Positions 30,368-40,002 of a DNA stretch of 64,000 nt are shown here, piece after piece. The position numbers and the translations under genes were made by a program. The notes beneath the pieces are model-generated. The model was not told where the DNA came from and made no database searches. It was given only the letters and a program-made list of their open reading frames with translations. The number at the start of each line of letters is the position of its first letter. Within the stretch, counting starts at the first letter, position 1. Source of the DNA: Oceanisphaera avium (GTDB lineage: Bacteria; Pseudomonadota; Gammaproteobacteria; Enterobacterales; Aeromonadaceae); NCBI RefSeq assembly GCF_002157875.1, contig NZ_CP021376.1:248001-312000 (forward strand). The letters are read 5' to 3'.

Positions 30368-31269
30368 TAGCCGCGCTCACGGGTTTTAGATTTTTTATGA
30401 CAATGCTTTTCAATGTACTCGATCATCATAGTCGCCACATCTTTGCCGGTGGCTTCTTCTATGCCTTGCAAGCCTGGTGATGAATTCACTTCCATAACTA
30501 ACGGGCCTCGCTTAGAGCGTAGTAAATCCACGCCAGCTACACTTAATCCCATGGCTTTAGCAGATAGAATGGCCGTTTTGCGCTCTTCTGGTGTAATTCG
30601 GATAAGCTCAGCCGCACCGCCGCGGTGTAAGTTTGAGCGAAACTCCCCCTCTTTAGCTTGGCGTTTCATCGCGGCAATAACTTTATCACCCAGCACAAAG
30701 CAGCGAATATCGGCGCCACCGGCTTCTTCAATAAACTCCTGCACCATTATATTGGCTTTTAAGCCCATAAAAGCTTCTAACACGCTCTCTGCTGCTTTTC
30801 GTGTTTCCGCTAATACCACGCCTATACCTTGCGTGCCCTCGAGTAGCTTGATGACCAGAGGTGCACCGCCCACCATATCAATTAAGTCGGGTACATCATC
30901 AGGTTTACAAGCAAATCCGGTGACCGGCATGCCTACGCCTTGCCCAGAGAGCAATTGCAAAGAACGTAATTTGTCACGAGAGCGGCCAATGGCTGCTGAA
31001 TGATTAAGAGAGTAGCAATTCATCATTTCAAATTGGCGTAATACTGCACTGCCATAAAAGGTCACACTGGCCCCAATACGAGGAATAATAGCATCAAATT
31101 GCTCTAGCTCTTTACCGTGATAATGAATAGAGGGCTTATTATCATTGATATTCATATAGCATTTTAGCGCATCAATAACGCGTACTTCATGGCCTCGTGC
31201 TTGGGCAGCCTCAACTAAGCGGCGAGTGGAATACAGGGCGGCATTACGAGAAAGAATGGCAATTTTCAT
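30367..31269 (-). CDS. rimK: RimK ATP-grasp ligase (ribosomal protein S6 glutamate ligase)
   Basis: RimK adds glutamate residues to the C-terminus of ribosomal protein S6 and can make poly-glutamate. The 300-aa length matches E. coli RimK. The N-terminal [20 protein letters not shown] and the ATP-grasp features ([49 protein letters not shown]) are intact. It is the first gene of a two-gene unit with the desuccinylase-like protein. Confidence 0.94.
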   Translation of the reverse strand: MKIAILSRNAALYSTRRLVEAAQARGHEVRVIDALKCYMNINDNKPSIHYHGKELEQFDAIIPRIGASVTFYGSAVLRQFEMMNCYSLNHSAAIGRSRDKLRSLQLLSGQGVGMPVTGFACKPDDVPDLIDMVGGAPLVIKLLEGTQGIGVVLAETRKAAESVLEAFMGLKANIMVQEFIEEAGGADIRCFVLGDKVIAAMKRQAKEGEFRSNLHRGGAAELIRITPEERKTAILSAKAMGLSVAGVDLLRSKRGPLVMEVNSSPGLQGIEEATGKDVATMMIEYIEKHCHKKSKTRERG

Positions 31270-31655
31270 GGATAAAGTGAGGCTCTCTAAAGATAGATAT
31301 TAATAAAGGTGTCAGGCGGTTGCTGAGTTCAACAGGGCACTGTTTACGCTATCAAGCTCTTAGGCGCCAACAAAAAAAACCGTGCTTGAGCACAAATAAT
31401 TTTGAAGTTCTCCTAAGTTAGCAGAAATGGCCTACTTTTAGGTAAGGGTGTTAAATTTTAATGGGTTATTCGTATTATTTTTAGCGCTAACTCACGTTGT
31501 TTTAAACGTAAATGATTGCGCCTACAGACTTTCGACCCTACTCACAATAATAAAAGGAGTGGGGGCTTAGCACTTTCAATGTGCCAGCGTCTATGTCTAA
31601 ATGGGTCATGTGGTGCTGATTTTCAGTTACTAGCGTTTCCATCGCCAAGGGGGAA
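31270..31655. other. Divergent promoter region between rimK and acnA
   Basis: About 386 bases with no ORF of note, between two genes transcribed away from each other. It must hold both promoters. AAGGGGGAA at about 31648-31656 is the acnA ribosome binding site. No operator was recognised. Confidence 0.5.
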
Positions 31656-31658
31656 ATG

Positions 31659-34382
31659 ATGTCAATTCCTGTTAATAAATCTTATATCGATACCTTAAAA
31701 GTAGGCCAAAAATCCTATCTTTATTACAGTTTAGCTAAGCTTGCTGATGCAAAAAATATGGCTAACTTGCCTAAGTCGCTTAAGGTATTAACTGAAAATT
31801 TACTCCGTAATCTTGACGACGATACTGTTACTGCGCCAGATATTAGCGCCATGAATGATTGGTTAGACACGGCCGCTTCTTCTCGTGAAATTGCCTTTCG
31901 CCCAGTGCGAGTGTTAATGCAAGACTTTACTGGGGTACCAGCGGTAGTGGACTTAGCTGCTATGCGTGATGCAGTGCAGCGCTTAGGAGGGAAAGCCGAA
32001 CAAGTTAACCCTTTATCTGCAGTAGATTTAGTCATAGACCACTCGGTGATGGTAGATGACTTTGCCAATGGTCATGCCTTTGAAGTCAACGTGGATATGG
32101 AAATGCAAAGGAATGGCGAGCGCTATGCCTTTTTACGGTGGGGGCAGCAAACCTTTGATAACTTTAGGGTCGTTCCACCAGGGACCGGGATTTGTCATCA
32201 GGTTAACCTAGAGTACTTAGGTCAAACTGTGTGGCAGCAAGCCCAAGGCGACGACATTATGGTTTGCCCCGACACCTTAGTGGGCACCGACTCTCATACC
32301 ACCATGATTAATGCGCTCGGCGTATTAGGTTGGGGGGTAGGTGGCATTGAGGCAGAAGCGGCCATGTTGGGCCAGCCCATTTCTATGCTTATTCCTGAAG
32401 TAGTGGGCTTTAAACTAACGGGGCAGTTGCGTGAGGGCATTACCGCGACCGACTTAGTACTCACTGTGGTGAAAATGCTACGTGATCGCGGTGTGGTGGG
32501 TAAATTTGTCGAGTTCTATGGGGATGGTCTAGCATCTCTGCCCCTAGCCGATCGCGCTACCATTGCCAATATGGCGCCTGAATATGGGGCGACCTGTGGC
32601 TTTTTCCCCGTTGATGAAGAAACCCTTCGTTATTTAACACTCACTGGGCGCAGCACTGAGCAAGTGGATCTGGTGGAAGCCTACAGTAAAGCCCAAGGCT
32701 TATGGCGTAACAGTGGAGATGAACCCACATTTAGTGACACACTAAGCTTAGACATGGGCACGGTAGTGGCCTGCTTAGCCGGCCCTAAGCGCCCTCAAGA
32801 TAGAGTTGAATTATCGCAAGTACCGAGTGCTTATAACTTAAGCCGCCAACTGCATATAGAGCCTACCGAACGTTCTCAAGAGCGCTTAGAAAATGAAGGT
32901 GGACAGACGGCGGTAGCGGTTAAAAAATCGCTCACCAGTACAGAGTTTTGTATGAATGGTGAGAATTACCACCTCGATGATGGTGATGTCGTCATCGCTG
33001 CCATTACTTCTTGTACTAATACCTCCAATCCTAGCGTGTTAATGGCCGCAGGATTATTAGCAAAAGCGGCAGTAGAAAAAGGACTGAGTTCAGCCCCTTG
33101 GGTTAAAACGTCGTTAGCGCCTGGCTCAAAAGTGGTGACTGATTATTTAATTAAAGCCGGTTTAATGCCTTACCTGGAAAAACTGGGCTTTTATTTAGTG
33201 GGCTATGGTTGTACTACTTGTATTGGTAACTCGGGGCCGCTACCTGATCCTATCGCTGAAGCGGTGCGTGAAAATGATATGTCAGTTGCAGCGGTATTAT
33301 CGGGGAATCGAAACTTTGAAGGGCGTATTCACCCGCTGGTGAAGTCCAACTGGTTGGCGTCGCCCCCCTTGGTAGTGGCGTATGCGCTTTCTGGCAGTAT
33401 GAATAGAGATCTGACCTCAGAGCCTATCGGTAAAGATAAGCAGGGGCAGCCAGTTTATCTGGCAGATATTTGGCCAAGTCAGCAGGCGGTAGCCGAAGCG
33501 GTGCAGCTGGTCACGCAAGATATGTTCCATAAAGAATATGCCGCGGTATTTGATGGTGATGAGCACTGGCAAGCAATTGAAGTGGAACAGACCGCGACCT
33601 TTAATTGGCAAGATGACTCTAGCTATATTCAACATCCGCCGTTTTTCCAGACCATGGGTAAAACCCCAGAGCCGGTGGCGGACATTGAAGGGGCACGTTT
33701 GCTAGCTATTTTGGGAGACTCTGTCACTACCGACCATATTTCGCCAGCGGGTAGTATCAAAGCTGATAGCCCTGCGGGGGATTACCTGCGCTCCCTTGGC
33801 ATTGAAGAAAAAGACTTTAACTCTTATGGCTCTCGCCGAGGCAATCATGAAGTGATGATGCGCGGTACCTTTGCCAACATTCGTATTCGCAATAAAATGC
33901 TAGAAAATGTCGAAGGTGGAGAGACACGCCATTACCCAAGTGGCGAGCAATGCTCTATTTACGATGCAGCGATGCGCTACCAAGCAGAAGGCGTGCCATT
34001 GGTCGTGGTGGCGGGTAAAGAATATGGCACTGGCTCTAGTCGGGACTGGGCAGCAAAAGGCACCATATTACTGGGCGTGCGCGCTGTTATTGCTGAGTCT
34101 TATGAGCGTATTCATCGCTCTAACTTAATTGGCATGGGCGTAGTACCCTTAGAGTTTATAAGTGACACTCCAGACAGCTTAGCTCTTAAAGGCAATGAAC
34201 GGCTCAGTATTAAAGGCTTAAATAATTTAAGCCCAGGCAAAACGCTAACAGTAGTGATTGAGCGAGAAGATGGCACTGAGCAAGAGGTAAAAGTGAAGTG
34301 TCGAATCGATACCAGTAATGAGCTAACTTACTATCAGCATGGCGGTATTTTACATTATGTTATTCGCCATATGCTGGAGTAA
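31659..34382 (+). CDS. acnA: Aconitate hydratase A
   Basis: Iron-sulfur enzyme interconverting citrate and isocitrate in the TCA cycle. The 907-aa protein is of the AcnA/IRP1 type (E. coli 891 aa). The three cluster cysteines are visible: one in TSCTNTSNPS and two in GCTTCIGNSG. DTLVGTDSHTTMINALGVLG and the C-terminal swivel motif YGTGSSRDWAAKG are also present. Two ATGs are adjacent (31656 and 31659); the second is better spaced from the GGGGG ribosome binding site. It stands as a single gene ending in a strong terminator. Confidence 0.96.
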   Translation: MSIPVNKSYIDTLKVGQKSYLYYSLAKLADAKNMANLPKSLKVLTENLLRNLDDDTVTAPDISAMNDWLDTAASSREIAFRPVRVLMQDFTGVPAVVDLAAMRDAVQRLGGKAEQVNPLSAVDLVIDHSVMVDDFANGHAFEVNVDMEMQRNGERYAFLRWGQQTFDNFRVVPPGTGICHQVNLEYLGQTVWQQAQGDDIMVCPDTLVGTDSHTTMINALGVLGWGVGGIEAEAAMLGQPISMLIPEVVGFKLTGQLREGITATDLVLTVVKMLRDRGVVGKFVEFYGDGLASLPLADRATIANMAPEYGATCGFFPVDEETLRYLTLTGRSTEQVDLVEAYSKAQGLWRNSGDEPTFSDTLSLDMGTVVACLAGPKRPQDRVELSQVPSAYNLSRQLHIEPTERSQERLENEGGQTAVAVKKSLTSTEFCMNGENYHLDDGDVVIAAITSCTNTSNPSVLMAAGLLAKAAVEKGLSSAPWVKTSLAPGSKVVTDYLIKAGLMPYLEKLGFYLVGYGCTTCIGNSGPLPDPIAEAVRENDMSVAAVLSGNRNFEGRIHPLVKSNWLASPPLVVAYALSGSMNRDLTSEPIGKDKQGQPVYLADIWPSQQAVAEAVQLVTQDMFHKEYAAVFDGDEHWQAIEVEQTATFNWQDDSSYIQHPPFFQTMGKTPEPVADIEGARLLAILGDSVTTDHISPAGSIKADSPAGDYLRSLGIEEKDFNSYGSRRGNHEVMMRGTFANIRIRNKMLENVEGGETRHYPSGEQCSIYDAAMRYQAEGVPLVVVAGKEYGTGSSRDWAAKGTILLGVRAVIAESYERIHRSNLIGMGVVPLEFISDTPDSLALKGNERLSIKGLNNLSPGKTLTVVIEREDGTEQEVKVKCRIDTSNELTYYQHGGILHYVIRHMLE

Positions 34383-34407
34383 AATTAAATAAAAGCTAAC
34401 ACCTAGT

Positions 34408-34442
34408 GTAAGCACCGCCTTTACAGGCGGTGCTTTTTTTAT
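34408..34442 (+). terminator. Terminator of acnA (and convergent modE)
   Basis: AAGCACCGCC and GGCGGTGCTT pair with a four-base loop and a T run. modE converges on the same region. Confidence 0.92.
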
Positions 34443-34454
34443 TTTTTAAATTAA

Positions 34455-35240
34455 TTAGCCGAGGGTGGCTAAAATAACCTGCGAGGGAGAAAAATGCGCA
34501 TACGCGCTATCTCCTTGCTGCCAAGAACACTCGTTAGTTTCTTTCGCTAATAAGGCACACAGTGTTTCGCCTATTTCTAGCGCGAGTATCACCTCAATGT
34601 ACTCATCTCCTATTTCTATGCTCTCCACTTTGCCCATTAACATATTGTCGGTAACGGGAATATTAGCCTTATCGCTGGCCAGTCTTATCCACGGCGCTTT
34701 AATAAGCGCTAATACTTCTTTTGTTAAGTGTAAATCTAAGCGCGCTACGCTAGAGGCGGTAATATCGGCATAAATAAGCTGGTGGCTTGGCAAGGCTAGA
34801 CCGACTTTTCGACTGATATCATTAGGGTCAAATGACGCTACGGTGGCAAAAAATTGATTACGTGCACTGGTTTGTAATGAAAATCGTGCCACGACTGAAA
34901 GTAAGCTATCAAGCGAGGTATGTTCATCTTGCAGTGCACTGACTGCCATCTGCTCTATTTGTGCCAATAAATGATAAATTTTTAAAAGGCGAGTGCCATA
35001 GGCGGTGAGCGAGGCGCCCCCTCCGCCTTTACCGCCTGTTTCGCTACTTAATACCGGCCGTTCGGCTAGCGCATTCATCTCTTTAATCGCATCCCAAGCT
35101 GATTTATAACTAATACCTGCCGCTTTAGCACCTTGGCTAATAGAGCCGTGTTCACGGATCTGCTCAAGTAACTGGATGCGCCTAGGATTAACAAACAACC
35201 GTTGCTGGCTATGCAGACTTAATAGTATTTCCAGATCCAT
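34455..35240 (-). CDS. modE: Molybdate-responsive regulator ModE
   Basis: Molybdate-binding regulator that represses modABC when molybdate is plentiful. The 261-aa protein has the N-terminal winged HTH (GSISQGAKAAGISYKSAWDA) and the TGGKGGGGA motif, then the RFSLQTSARNQ link and two Mop domains. The ATG at 35238-35240 is chosen because GAGGGTG lies at the right distance and the start MDLEILLSLH aligns with E. coli ModE; a longer frame from 35270 adds 10 residues. It is divergent from modA. Confidence 0.95.
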   Translation of the reverse strand: MDLEILLSLHSQQRLFVNPRRIQLLEQIREHGSISQGAKAAGISYKSAWDAIKEMNALAERPVLSSETGGKGGGGASLTAYGTRLLKIYHLLAQIEQMAVSALQDEHTSLDSLLSVVARFSLQTSARNQFFATVASFDPNDISRKVGLALPSHQLIYADITASSVARLDLHLTKEVLALIKAPWIRLASDKANIPVTDNMLMGKVESIEIGDEYIEVILALEIGETLCALLAKETNECSWQQGDSAYAHFSPSQVILATLG

Positions 35241-35365
35241 ACATTCACCCTCAACCATACTAAGCTCCATTGTGGCTAAGCCTTAGCGCCTCGGCAAATG
35301 ATAATCTTGACTTAGGAGTTGAAGTTTAGCGTTGTATTTTTAATTACATAACGATATGGTGCTAA

Positions 35366-35389
35366 CGTTATATATTATTTTATACAACC
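35366..35389. promoter_or_regulatory. Candidate ModE operator upstream of modA
   Basis: The left half CGTTATAT and right half ATACAACC have the spacing of the E. coli modA operator (CGTTATAT at the left, a near-mirror at the right). It lies about 20 bases before the modA ATG, where binding would block expression. Confidence 0.6.
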
Positions 35390-35406
35390 CTTTGGATGAC
35401 ATAAAA

Positions 35407-36162
35407 ATGAAAAAAACACTGAGCTTATCGCTCCTAGTAATGGCGCTGGGTTATTCAGCAACCGCGACGGCGGATGAAATCCGTGTTGCCGTGGCCGCCA
35501 ACTTCACAGATGTAATTAAGCAATTAGGTGAAGAATTTAGTAAGCAAAGTGGCCATCAAGTTTCTGTCTCCTCAGGGGCAACTGGTAAGCTATACGCACA
35601 AATTAAAAATGGCGCGCCCTACGATGTTTTTCTGGCCGCTGATGAGCAAACGCCCACCAAGCTCGATGACGAAGGGGTAGCCATTGCAGGCAGTCGCTTT
35701 ACTTATGCGCTGGGCAGCTTAGTGTTGTGGAGCGCTAATGATAACTTGATTGACGATGAGCAAAGTGTACTGAAAAACCAAGATTTTAAGCATATTTCTA
35801 TCGCTAATCCTAAAACGGCTCCGTATGGTCGTGCCGCTCAGCAAACGCTAGAAAAATTGGGGTTTTGGGACGAGTTCCAACCTAAAATGGTACGCGGCGA
35901 AAATATCGGTCAAGCTTATCAGTACGTTTATAGTGAAAATGCACAACTTGGTTTTGTAGCAAAATCCCAAGTGTTTAAAGACGATGCGTTTACCGGCGGC
36001 TCTTACTGGGAAGTGCCTACCGACATGTATGATCCTATCGTCCAACAGGCCGTTTTATTAAAAGACAATGCGCCCGCTCGCGACTTACTTGACTATTTGC
36101 GCTCTGATGAAGCCAGTGCCGTTATTAAGTCTTACGGTTATAGCGTGAGCGAAGACCAATAG
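35407..36162 (+). CDS. modA: Molybdate-binding periplasmic protein ModA
   Basis: Solute receptor of the molybdate ABC transporter. The 251-aa protein has a signal peptide (MKKTLSLSLLVMALGYSATATA) and the ModA features VAVAANFTDVIKQL, SSGATGKLYAQIKNGAPYD, IANPKTAPYGRAA and the C-terminal FLDYLRSDEA-like end. ATG 35407 is used because it starts a clean signal peptide; the in-frame 35356 start would place 17 residues ahead of it. Expression is probably controlled by ModE. Confidence 0.95.
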   Translation: MKKTLSLSLLVMALGYSATATADEIRVAVAANFTDVIKQLGEEFSKQSGHQVSVSSGATGKLYAQIKNGAPYDVFLAADEQTPTKLDDEGVAIAGSRFTYALGSLVLWSANDNLIDDEQSVLKNQDFKHISIANPKTAPYGRAAQQTLEKLGFWDEFQPKMVRGENIGQAYQYVYSENAQLGFVAKSQVFKDDAFTGGSYWEVPTDMYDPIVQQAVLLKDNAPARDLLDYLRSDEASAVIKSYGYSVSEDQ

Positions 36163-36215
36163 TAAGCCTGATATTAAAGGCAGTCTTAGCTACCTAAACG
36201 TTTTAAAAAAGTAAT

Positions 36216-36248
36216 GAGTCGGCGTCTAATAGGCGCCGACTTTATTTA
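36216..36248 (+). terminator. Stem-loop between modA and modB
   Basis: GTCGGCGTC and GGCGCCGAC pair, followed by TTTATTTAT. It may attenuate or end transcription before modBC, giving more ModA than permease. Confidence 0.6.
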
Positions 36249-36353
36249 TAAAGCCGCGCGCCTGAGCCTGCGGGTTCGTTAGACCAGATGTGAGCTTCTT
36301 TCTTTACTCGCACCAAGCATCAGTAGCTCACCTTCTATGCAAAAAGGAACATC

Positions 36354-37037
36354 ATGCTGTTAACTCCTGATGACATGACGGCCTTAATGGTCACCTTGCG
36401 TCTTGCGGGCATTACTGTATTGGTACTGCTTATTATTGGTATGCCGTTAGCTTGGTGGCTTAGCCAAACGCAAAGTCGTTTTAAGACCGTTATTGAAGCT
36501 ATGGTGGCGCTCCCCTTAGTGCTTCCTCCTGTGGTATTAGGCTTTTATTTGCTGCTAGCGCTCGGACCCAATGGTATTTTTGGTAAAGCTTCAATAGCGC
36601 TTGGCGGCAGCACCTTAGCGTTTAGCTTTACCGGCTTAGTGATTGGCTCGGCTTTTTACTCACTTCCTTTTGTGGTGCAACCCTTACAAGGCGCCTTTAC
36701 TAGCATAGGCAGACGCCCCTTAGAGGTAGCCGCAACTTTGGGAGCATCTCCTTTGGATCGTTTTTTTACTGTGGTGATCCCGCTGGCGCGTAATGGTTTT
36801 TTAACCGCTACTGTTTTAGGGTTTGCTCATACCTTAGGCGAGTTTGGGGTAGTGTTAATGATAGGCGGTAATCTGCCAGGGGTGACTCAAGTGGTATCGA
36901 TTGCTATTTACGATCATGTAGAGACCATGCAATACGGCCAAGCTCATGTGCTTTCCGGCTTATTATTGGCACTGTCTTTCACTATTTTATTGGTGGTCTA
37001 TGCCCTTAATCGACGTTTTTCGGTGGTACGCATATGA
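36354..37037 (+). CDS. modB: Molybdate ABC transporter permease ModB
   Basis: Inner-membrane permease with about five hydrophobic helices. The 227-aa length matches E. coli ModB (229). The cytoplasmic EAA loop that contacts ModC is visible in LEVAATLGASPLDRFFTVVIPLARNG, and the TLGEFGVVLMIGGNLPG segment is a ModB signature. The stop overlaps modC by four bases. Confidence 0.95.
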   Translation: MLLTPDDMTALMVTLRLAGITVLVLLIIGMPLAWWLSQTQSRFKTVIEAMVALPLVLPPVVLGFYLLLALGPNGIFGKASIALGGSTLAFSFTGLVIGSAFYSLPFVVQPLQGAFTSIGRRPLEVAATLGASPLDRFFTVVIPLARNGFLTATVLGFAHTLGEFGVVLMIGGNLPGVTQVVSIAIYDHVETMQYGQAHVLSGLLLALSFTILLVVYALNRRFSVVRI

Positions 37038-38113
37038 CGATTAAAGCCGCTTTTAAGGTACAAAGAGCGAATTTTTCCCTGGATGTCGATTTTGAACTTC
37101 CTGCTCATGGCGTGACCGCTTTGTTTGGTCCCTCTGGTTGTGGCAAGACCACCTTGTTACGTGCTATGGCAGGTCTTGAGCGATGTGTTGGGCACTTTTG
37201 GCTAGGTGAGCTATGTTGGCAACAACACAAATTATTTGTCCCGACTCATAAACGGCGTTTAGGTTATGTGTTTCAAGAAGCTAGCTTATTTGCCCATCTG
37301 TCTGTTAAGGGCAACTTAGAGTATGGCTGGCGGCGCTTGCCCCACGCTCAGCGTCGAACTGATAAAGAGCAGATCATTGATTGGTTGGGCTTAACGCCAA
37401 TGTTGGCTCAAGGGGCCAGTGAATTATCAGGAGGCCAGCGCCAACGAGTTGCTATTGGTCGAGCCTTATTAAGCAGTCCTGAACTACTGTTATTAGATGA
37501 GCCTTTGTCGGCGTTAGACGCTAAAGCCAAGCGGGAGATCTTACCTTTATTAGAGCACCTATCGGCTCAAGCTAAGGTACCCGTATTTTATGTCACCCAT
37601 GCACCACAAGAGGTGGAGCGTTTAGCGGATCGGGTGCTATTAATGGAGCAGGGGCGCATCTTGCATAACGACCACTTGCAGCAAGCCTTAGCGCGACCCA
37701 ATAGCCTATTATATCGAGATGAGGAAGTAGCAGGCATTATTAGTGGGCAGTTGCAGAGCAGCTTGCCAGATGGCCGAGTGCCTTTCCTTTACGGAGCTGA
37801 AAACGCGCCAGCTGGGTGTATTTGGTTAACCGGTCAGGAGGGCTTAACTTTTGGCGCGGCACGGCTGCGTATTCTTGCCAGCGATGTCAGTATTGCTTTA
37901 GCACCCGTTATTGATATTTCTATCGTTAATCAGTTACCCGCTCAGGTGCTGAGTATGACAGATATTGGCCAAGGCCGTGTATTGTTACGTTTAGCTTTAG
38001 CGCAAGGCGAGCAAATACCGGCGCAGCTATCAGCCTATTCGGTTGCTCAGTTGGACTTAAAAGTGGGCTGCGATTGTTATGCTTTAATCAAGGCGGCGGC
38101 GCTGTTGGTTTAG
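37034..38113 (+). CDS. modC: Molybdate ABC transporter ATPase ModC
   Basis: ATPase powering molybdate uptake. The 359-aa protein has Walker A GPSGCGKTT (32-40), signature LSGGQRQR, Walker B LLLLDEPLSALD and the H-loop THAPQEVERLADR. The C-terminal third is a Mop/TOBE molybdate-binding domain (VVNQLPAQVLSMTDIGQGRVL-like region), standard for ModC. Its ATG overlaps the modB end (ATGA type). Confidence 0.96.
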   Translation: MTIKAAFKVQRANFSLDVDFELPAHGVTALFGPSGCGKTTLLRAMAGLERCVGHFWLGELCWQQHKLFVPTHKRRLGYVFQEASLFAHLSVKGNLEYGWRRLPHAQRRTDKEQIIDWLGLTPMLAQGASELSGGQRQRVAIGRALLSSPELLLLDEPLSALDAKAKREILPLLEHLSAQAKVPVFYVTHAPQEVERLADRVLLMEQGRILHNDHLQQALARPNSLLYRDEEVAGIISGQLQSSLPDGRVPFLYGAENAPAGCIWLTGQEGLTFGAARLRILASDVSIALAPVIDISIVNQLPAQVLSMTDIGQGRVLLRLALAQGEQIPAQLSAYSVAQLDLKVGCDCYALIKAAALLV

Positions 38114-38468
38114 TTATGCTGTGAGCTAGCGGGGGTGAGATTACTCTACTGATTAAAAAGCTTATTTTTTTAATCAGTTCTCCTAAAAAACTGAGCAGGT
38201 TACTACTCAAGATAAGACGCTCTATTAGCCAAAGAGAGAATTTAGCAAACGTGAGTAGCAAGCCATTGAGAACGACTCACGTTTATTTACTAGTAAATTG
38301 ACGACGCGTAAAGGGGCTAGCATTATTTTGCTATCAACCCTCTCTGCTTAAGTCTAGGGGCGAAGATTATCAATTATTCCATTAGGATGCACTGTGGCTT
38401 AAACCACACTAGAATAACAGAGTCGTTCGCTATCCTTAAAGCATTGTAAAAACGTAACAGGCGCTAAT
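38114..38468. other. Intergenic region between modC and the MBL gene
   Basis: About 355 bases without a credible ORF. A T-rich inverted repeat (GATTAAAAA with TTTTTTTAATC, about 38152-38174) could end modC transcription. Nothing else recognised. Confidence 0.4.
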
Positions 38469-39284
38469 ATGTCTATTTACCTTTGCAGTACCTGTGGTAC
38501 CTCTTATCCAAAAAGCGAGCAACCGCCAGCGTGTTGTCCTATTTGTGTTGATGAGCGCCAATATGTGCCATCAAGTGGTCAAGAATGGACGACGATAGAT
38601 AAATTGTTGGCCTCCCATACTAATTGCTGGAAGCTCCACGAACCTCATTTATTTGAAATTAAAACCTCTCCTTCTTTTGCCATCGCTCAGCGCGCATTTT
38701 TAATCCAAACCCCCAGCGGTAATATTCTTTGGGATTGTATTTCGCTACTTGATCCTGCCACCGAACATATTATCCAGGCATTGGGTGGTCTAAAAGCCAT
38801 TGCCATCTCACACCCTCACTATTACACCACTATGCAAGAGTGGGCACAGGCGTTTGACGCACCGGTTTATTTGCATGAATACGATAAAGAGTGGGTGATG
38901 AGAGAAGATAAACATCTAACCTTTTGGCAAGGAGACACACTTGATCTAGGTGATGGGCTCACACTGCTTCGTTTAGGTGGGCACTTTCCAGGAGGGACGG
39001 TATTACACTGGCCACAGGGTGCTGCCCATAAAGGAGTGTTAATGAGTGGCGATATTATTCAAGTGGCGCCAGATACTCGTCGCGTCTCTTTTATGTGGAG
39101 TTACCCCAATATGCTGCCGCTCTCTGGCGCCACAGTTGAGCGCATGGCTGATACCCTAATCCCTTGGAAATTTGATCGAATTTACGGTGCCTTTGATGGT
39201 AAAGCGGTACTCTGTGATGCTAAAGGGGTGATAGAGCGAAGCGTAAAGCGCTATGTGGAGCTGTTAAAAGGTTACCAAGATTAA
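38469..39284 (+). CDS. Zinc-ribbon metallo-beta-lactamase-fold protein
   Basis: A 271-aa cytoplasmic protein. Residues 1-30 hold a rubredoxin/zinc-ribbon-like cluster (Cys6, Cys9, Cys22, Cys23, Cys26). The rest looks like a metallo-beta-lactamase fold: the FLIQTPSGNILWDC strand, the SHPHYYTTM motif in place of HxHxDH, LGGHFPGGTVLHW and LMSGDIIQV. The HxHxDH motif is altered, so hydrolase activity is doubtful; such proteins are often annotated simply as MBL fold hydrolases. It stands alone. Confidence 0.75.
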   Translation: MSIYLCSTCGTSYPKSEQPPACCPICVDERQYVPSSGQEWTTIDKLLASHTNCWKLHEPHLFEIKTSPSFAIAQRAFLIQTPSGNILWDCISLLDPATEHIIQALGGLKAIAISHPHYYTTMQEWAQAFDAPVYLHEYDKEWVMREDKHLTFWQGDTLDLGDGLTLLRLGGHFPGGTVLHWPQGAAHKGVLMSGDIIQVAPDTRRVSFMWSYPNMLPLSGATVERMADTLIPWKFDRIYGAFDGKAVLCDAKGVIERSVKRYVELLKGYQD

Positions 39285-39285
39285 A

Positions 39286-39311
39286 AATGGCTCATGGAAT
39301 AAGAGCCATTA
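39286..39311. terminator. Stem-loop between the MBL gene and rpiA
   Basis: AATGGCTC and GAGCCATT pair with a 10-base loop. It lies between convergent genes. The T tract is short, so it is only a possible terminator. Confidence 0.5.
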
Positions 39312-39342
39312 ATAGCCTATTAGGATGATTGCGCGGCTGCGT

Positions 39343-40002
39343 TTAGGCTGTGTATTTTTTTACGCCATCAGGAATGCCAATCACTAATATATCAGCACTG
39401 CGCGCGGCAAATAAACCGTTAGTGACGACACCAACGATGGCATTGATGCGTGCTTCTAGCTCTTTAGGAGCGTGGATGGTTAAGCCGTGCACATCTAAAA
39501 TATGATTGCCATTATCGGTGATTACCCCCTCGCGATAAATCGGCGTGCCGCCCAGTTTTGTTAACTCTCGAGCCACATAGGCGCGTGCCATGGGGATCAC
39601 TTCCACGGGCAGCGCAAAATCGCCGAGCACGGCTACCGTTTTTGACTCATCAACGATACACACAAAACGTTTAGCGACCGCCGCTACAATTTTTTCGCGG
39701 GTAAGGGCAGCGCCGCCGCCTTTGATCATGGCCATATTGCCATCAATTTCATCGGCGCCGTCCACATACACATCAAACTCATCGAGCTCATTAAGATCAA
39801 AAATCTTAATGCCCAGTGCCGATAAGCGCGCGCTGGATACTTGTGAGCTCGACACCGCCCCCTTGATGGTCTCTTTAATGGTGCCTAGGGCATCAATAAA
39901 GTGATTGACGGTAGAGCCGGTGCCCACACCCACAATACTATTGGGCGTTACATAATCCAGTGCGGCCCAAGCGGCTGCTTTTTTCATTTCATCTTGTGTC
40001 AT
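39343..40002 (-). CDS. rpiA: Ribose-5-phosphate isomerase A (own internal start)
   Basis: Interconverts ribose 5-phosphate and ribulose 5-phosphate in the pentose phosphate pathway. From the ATG at 40000-40002 the product is 219 aa, exactly the E. coli length, starting [18 protein letters not shown]. The substrate and catalytic motifs [41 protein letters not shown] and the catalytic Asp/Glu in DGADE are present. AGAAGAAAT lies about 10 bases upstream, so independent translation is likely even though the upstream 5-FCL frame reads through. Confidence 0.93.
   Translation of the reverse strand: MTQDEMKKAAAWAALDYVTPNSIVGVGTGSTVNHFIDALGTIKETIKGAVSSSQVSSARLSALGIKIFDLNELDEFDVYVDGADEIDGNMAMIKGGGAALTREKIVAAVAKRFVCIVDESKTVAVLGDFALPVEVIPMARAYVARELTKLGGTPIYREGVITDNGNHILDVHGLTIHAPKELEARINAIVGVVTNGLFAARSADILVIGIPDGVKKYTA

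Noticed and set aside
30413..31003. 196-codon frame opposite rimK
   Set aside because: A shadow of rimK, whose ATP-grasp motifs are complete on the other strand.
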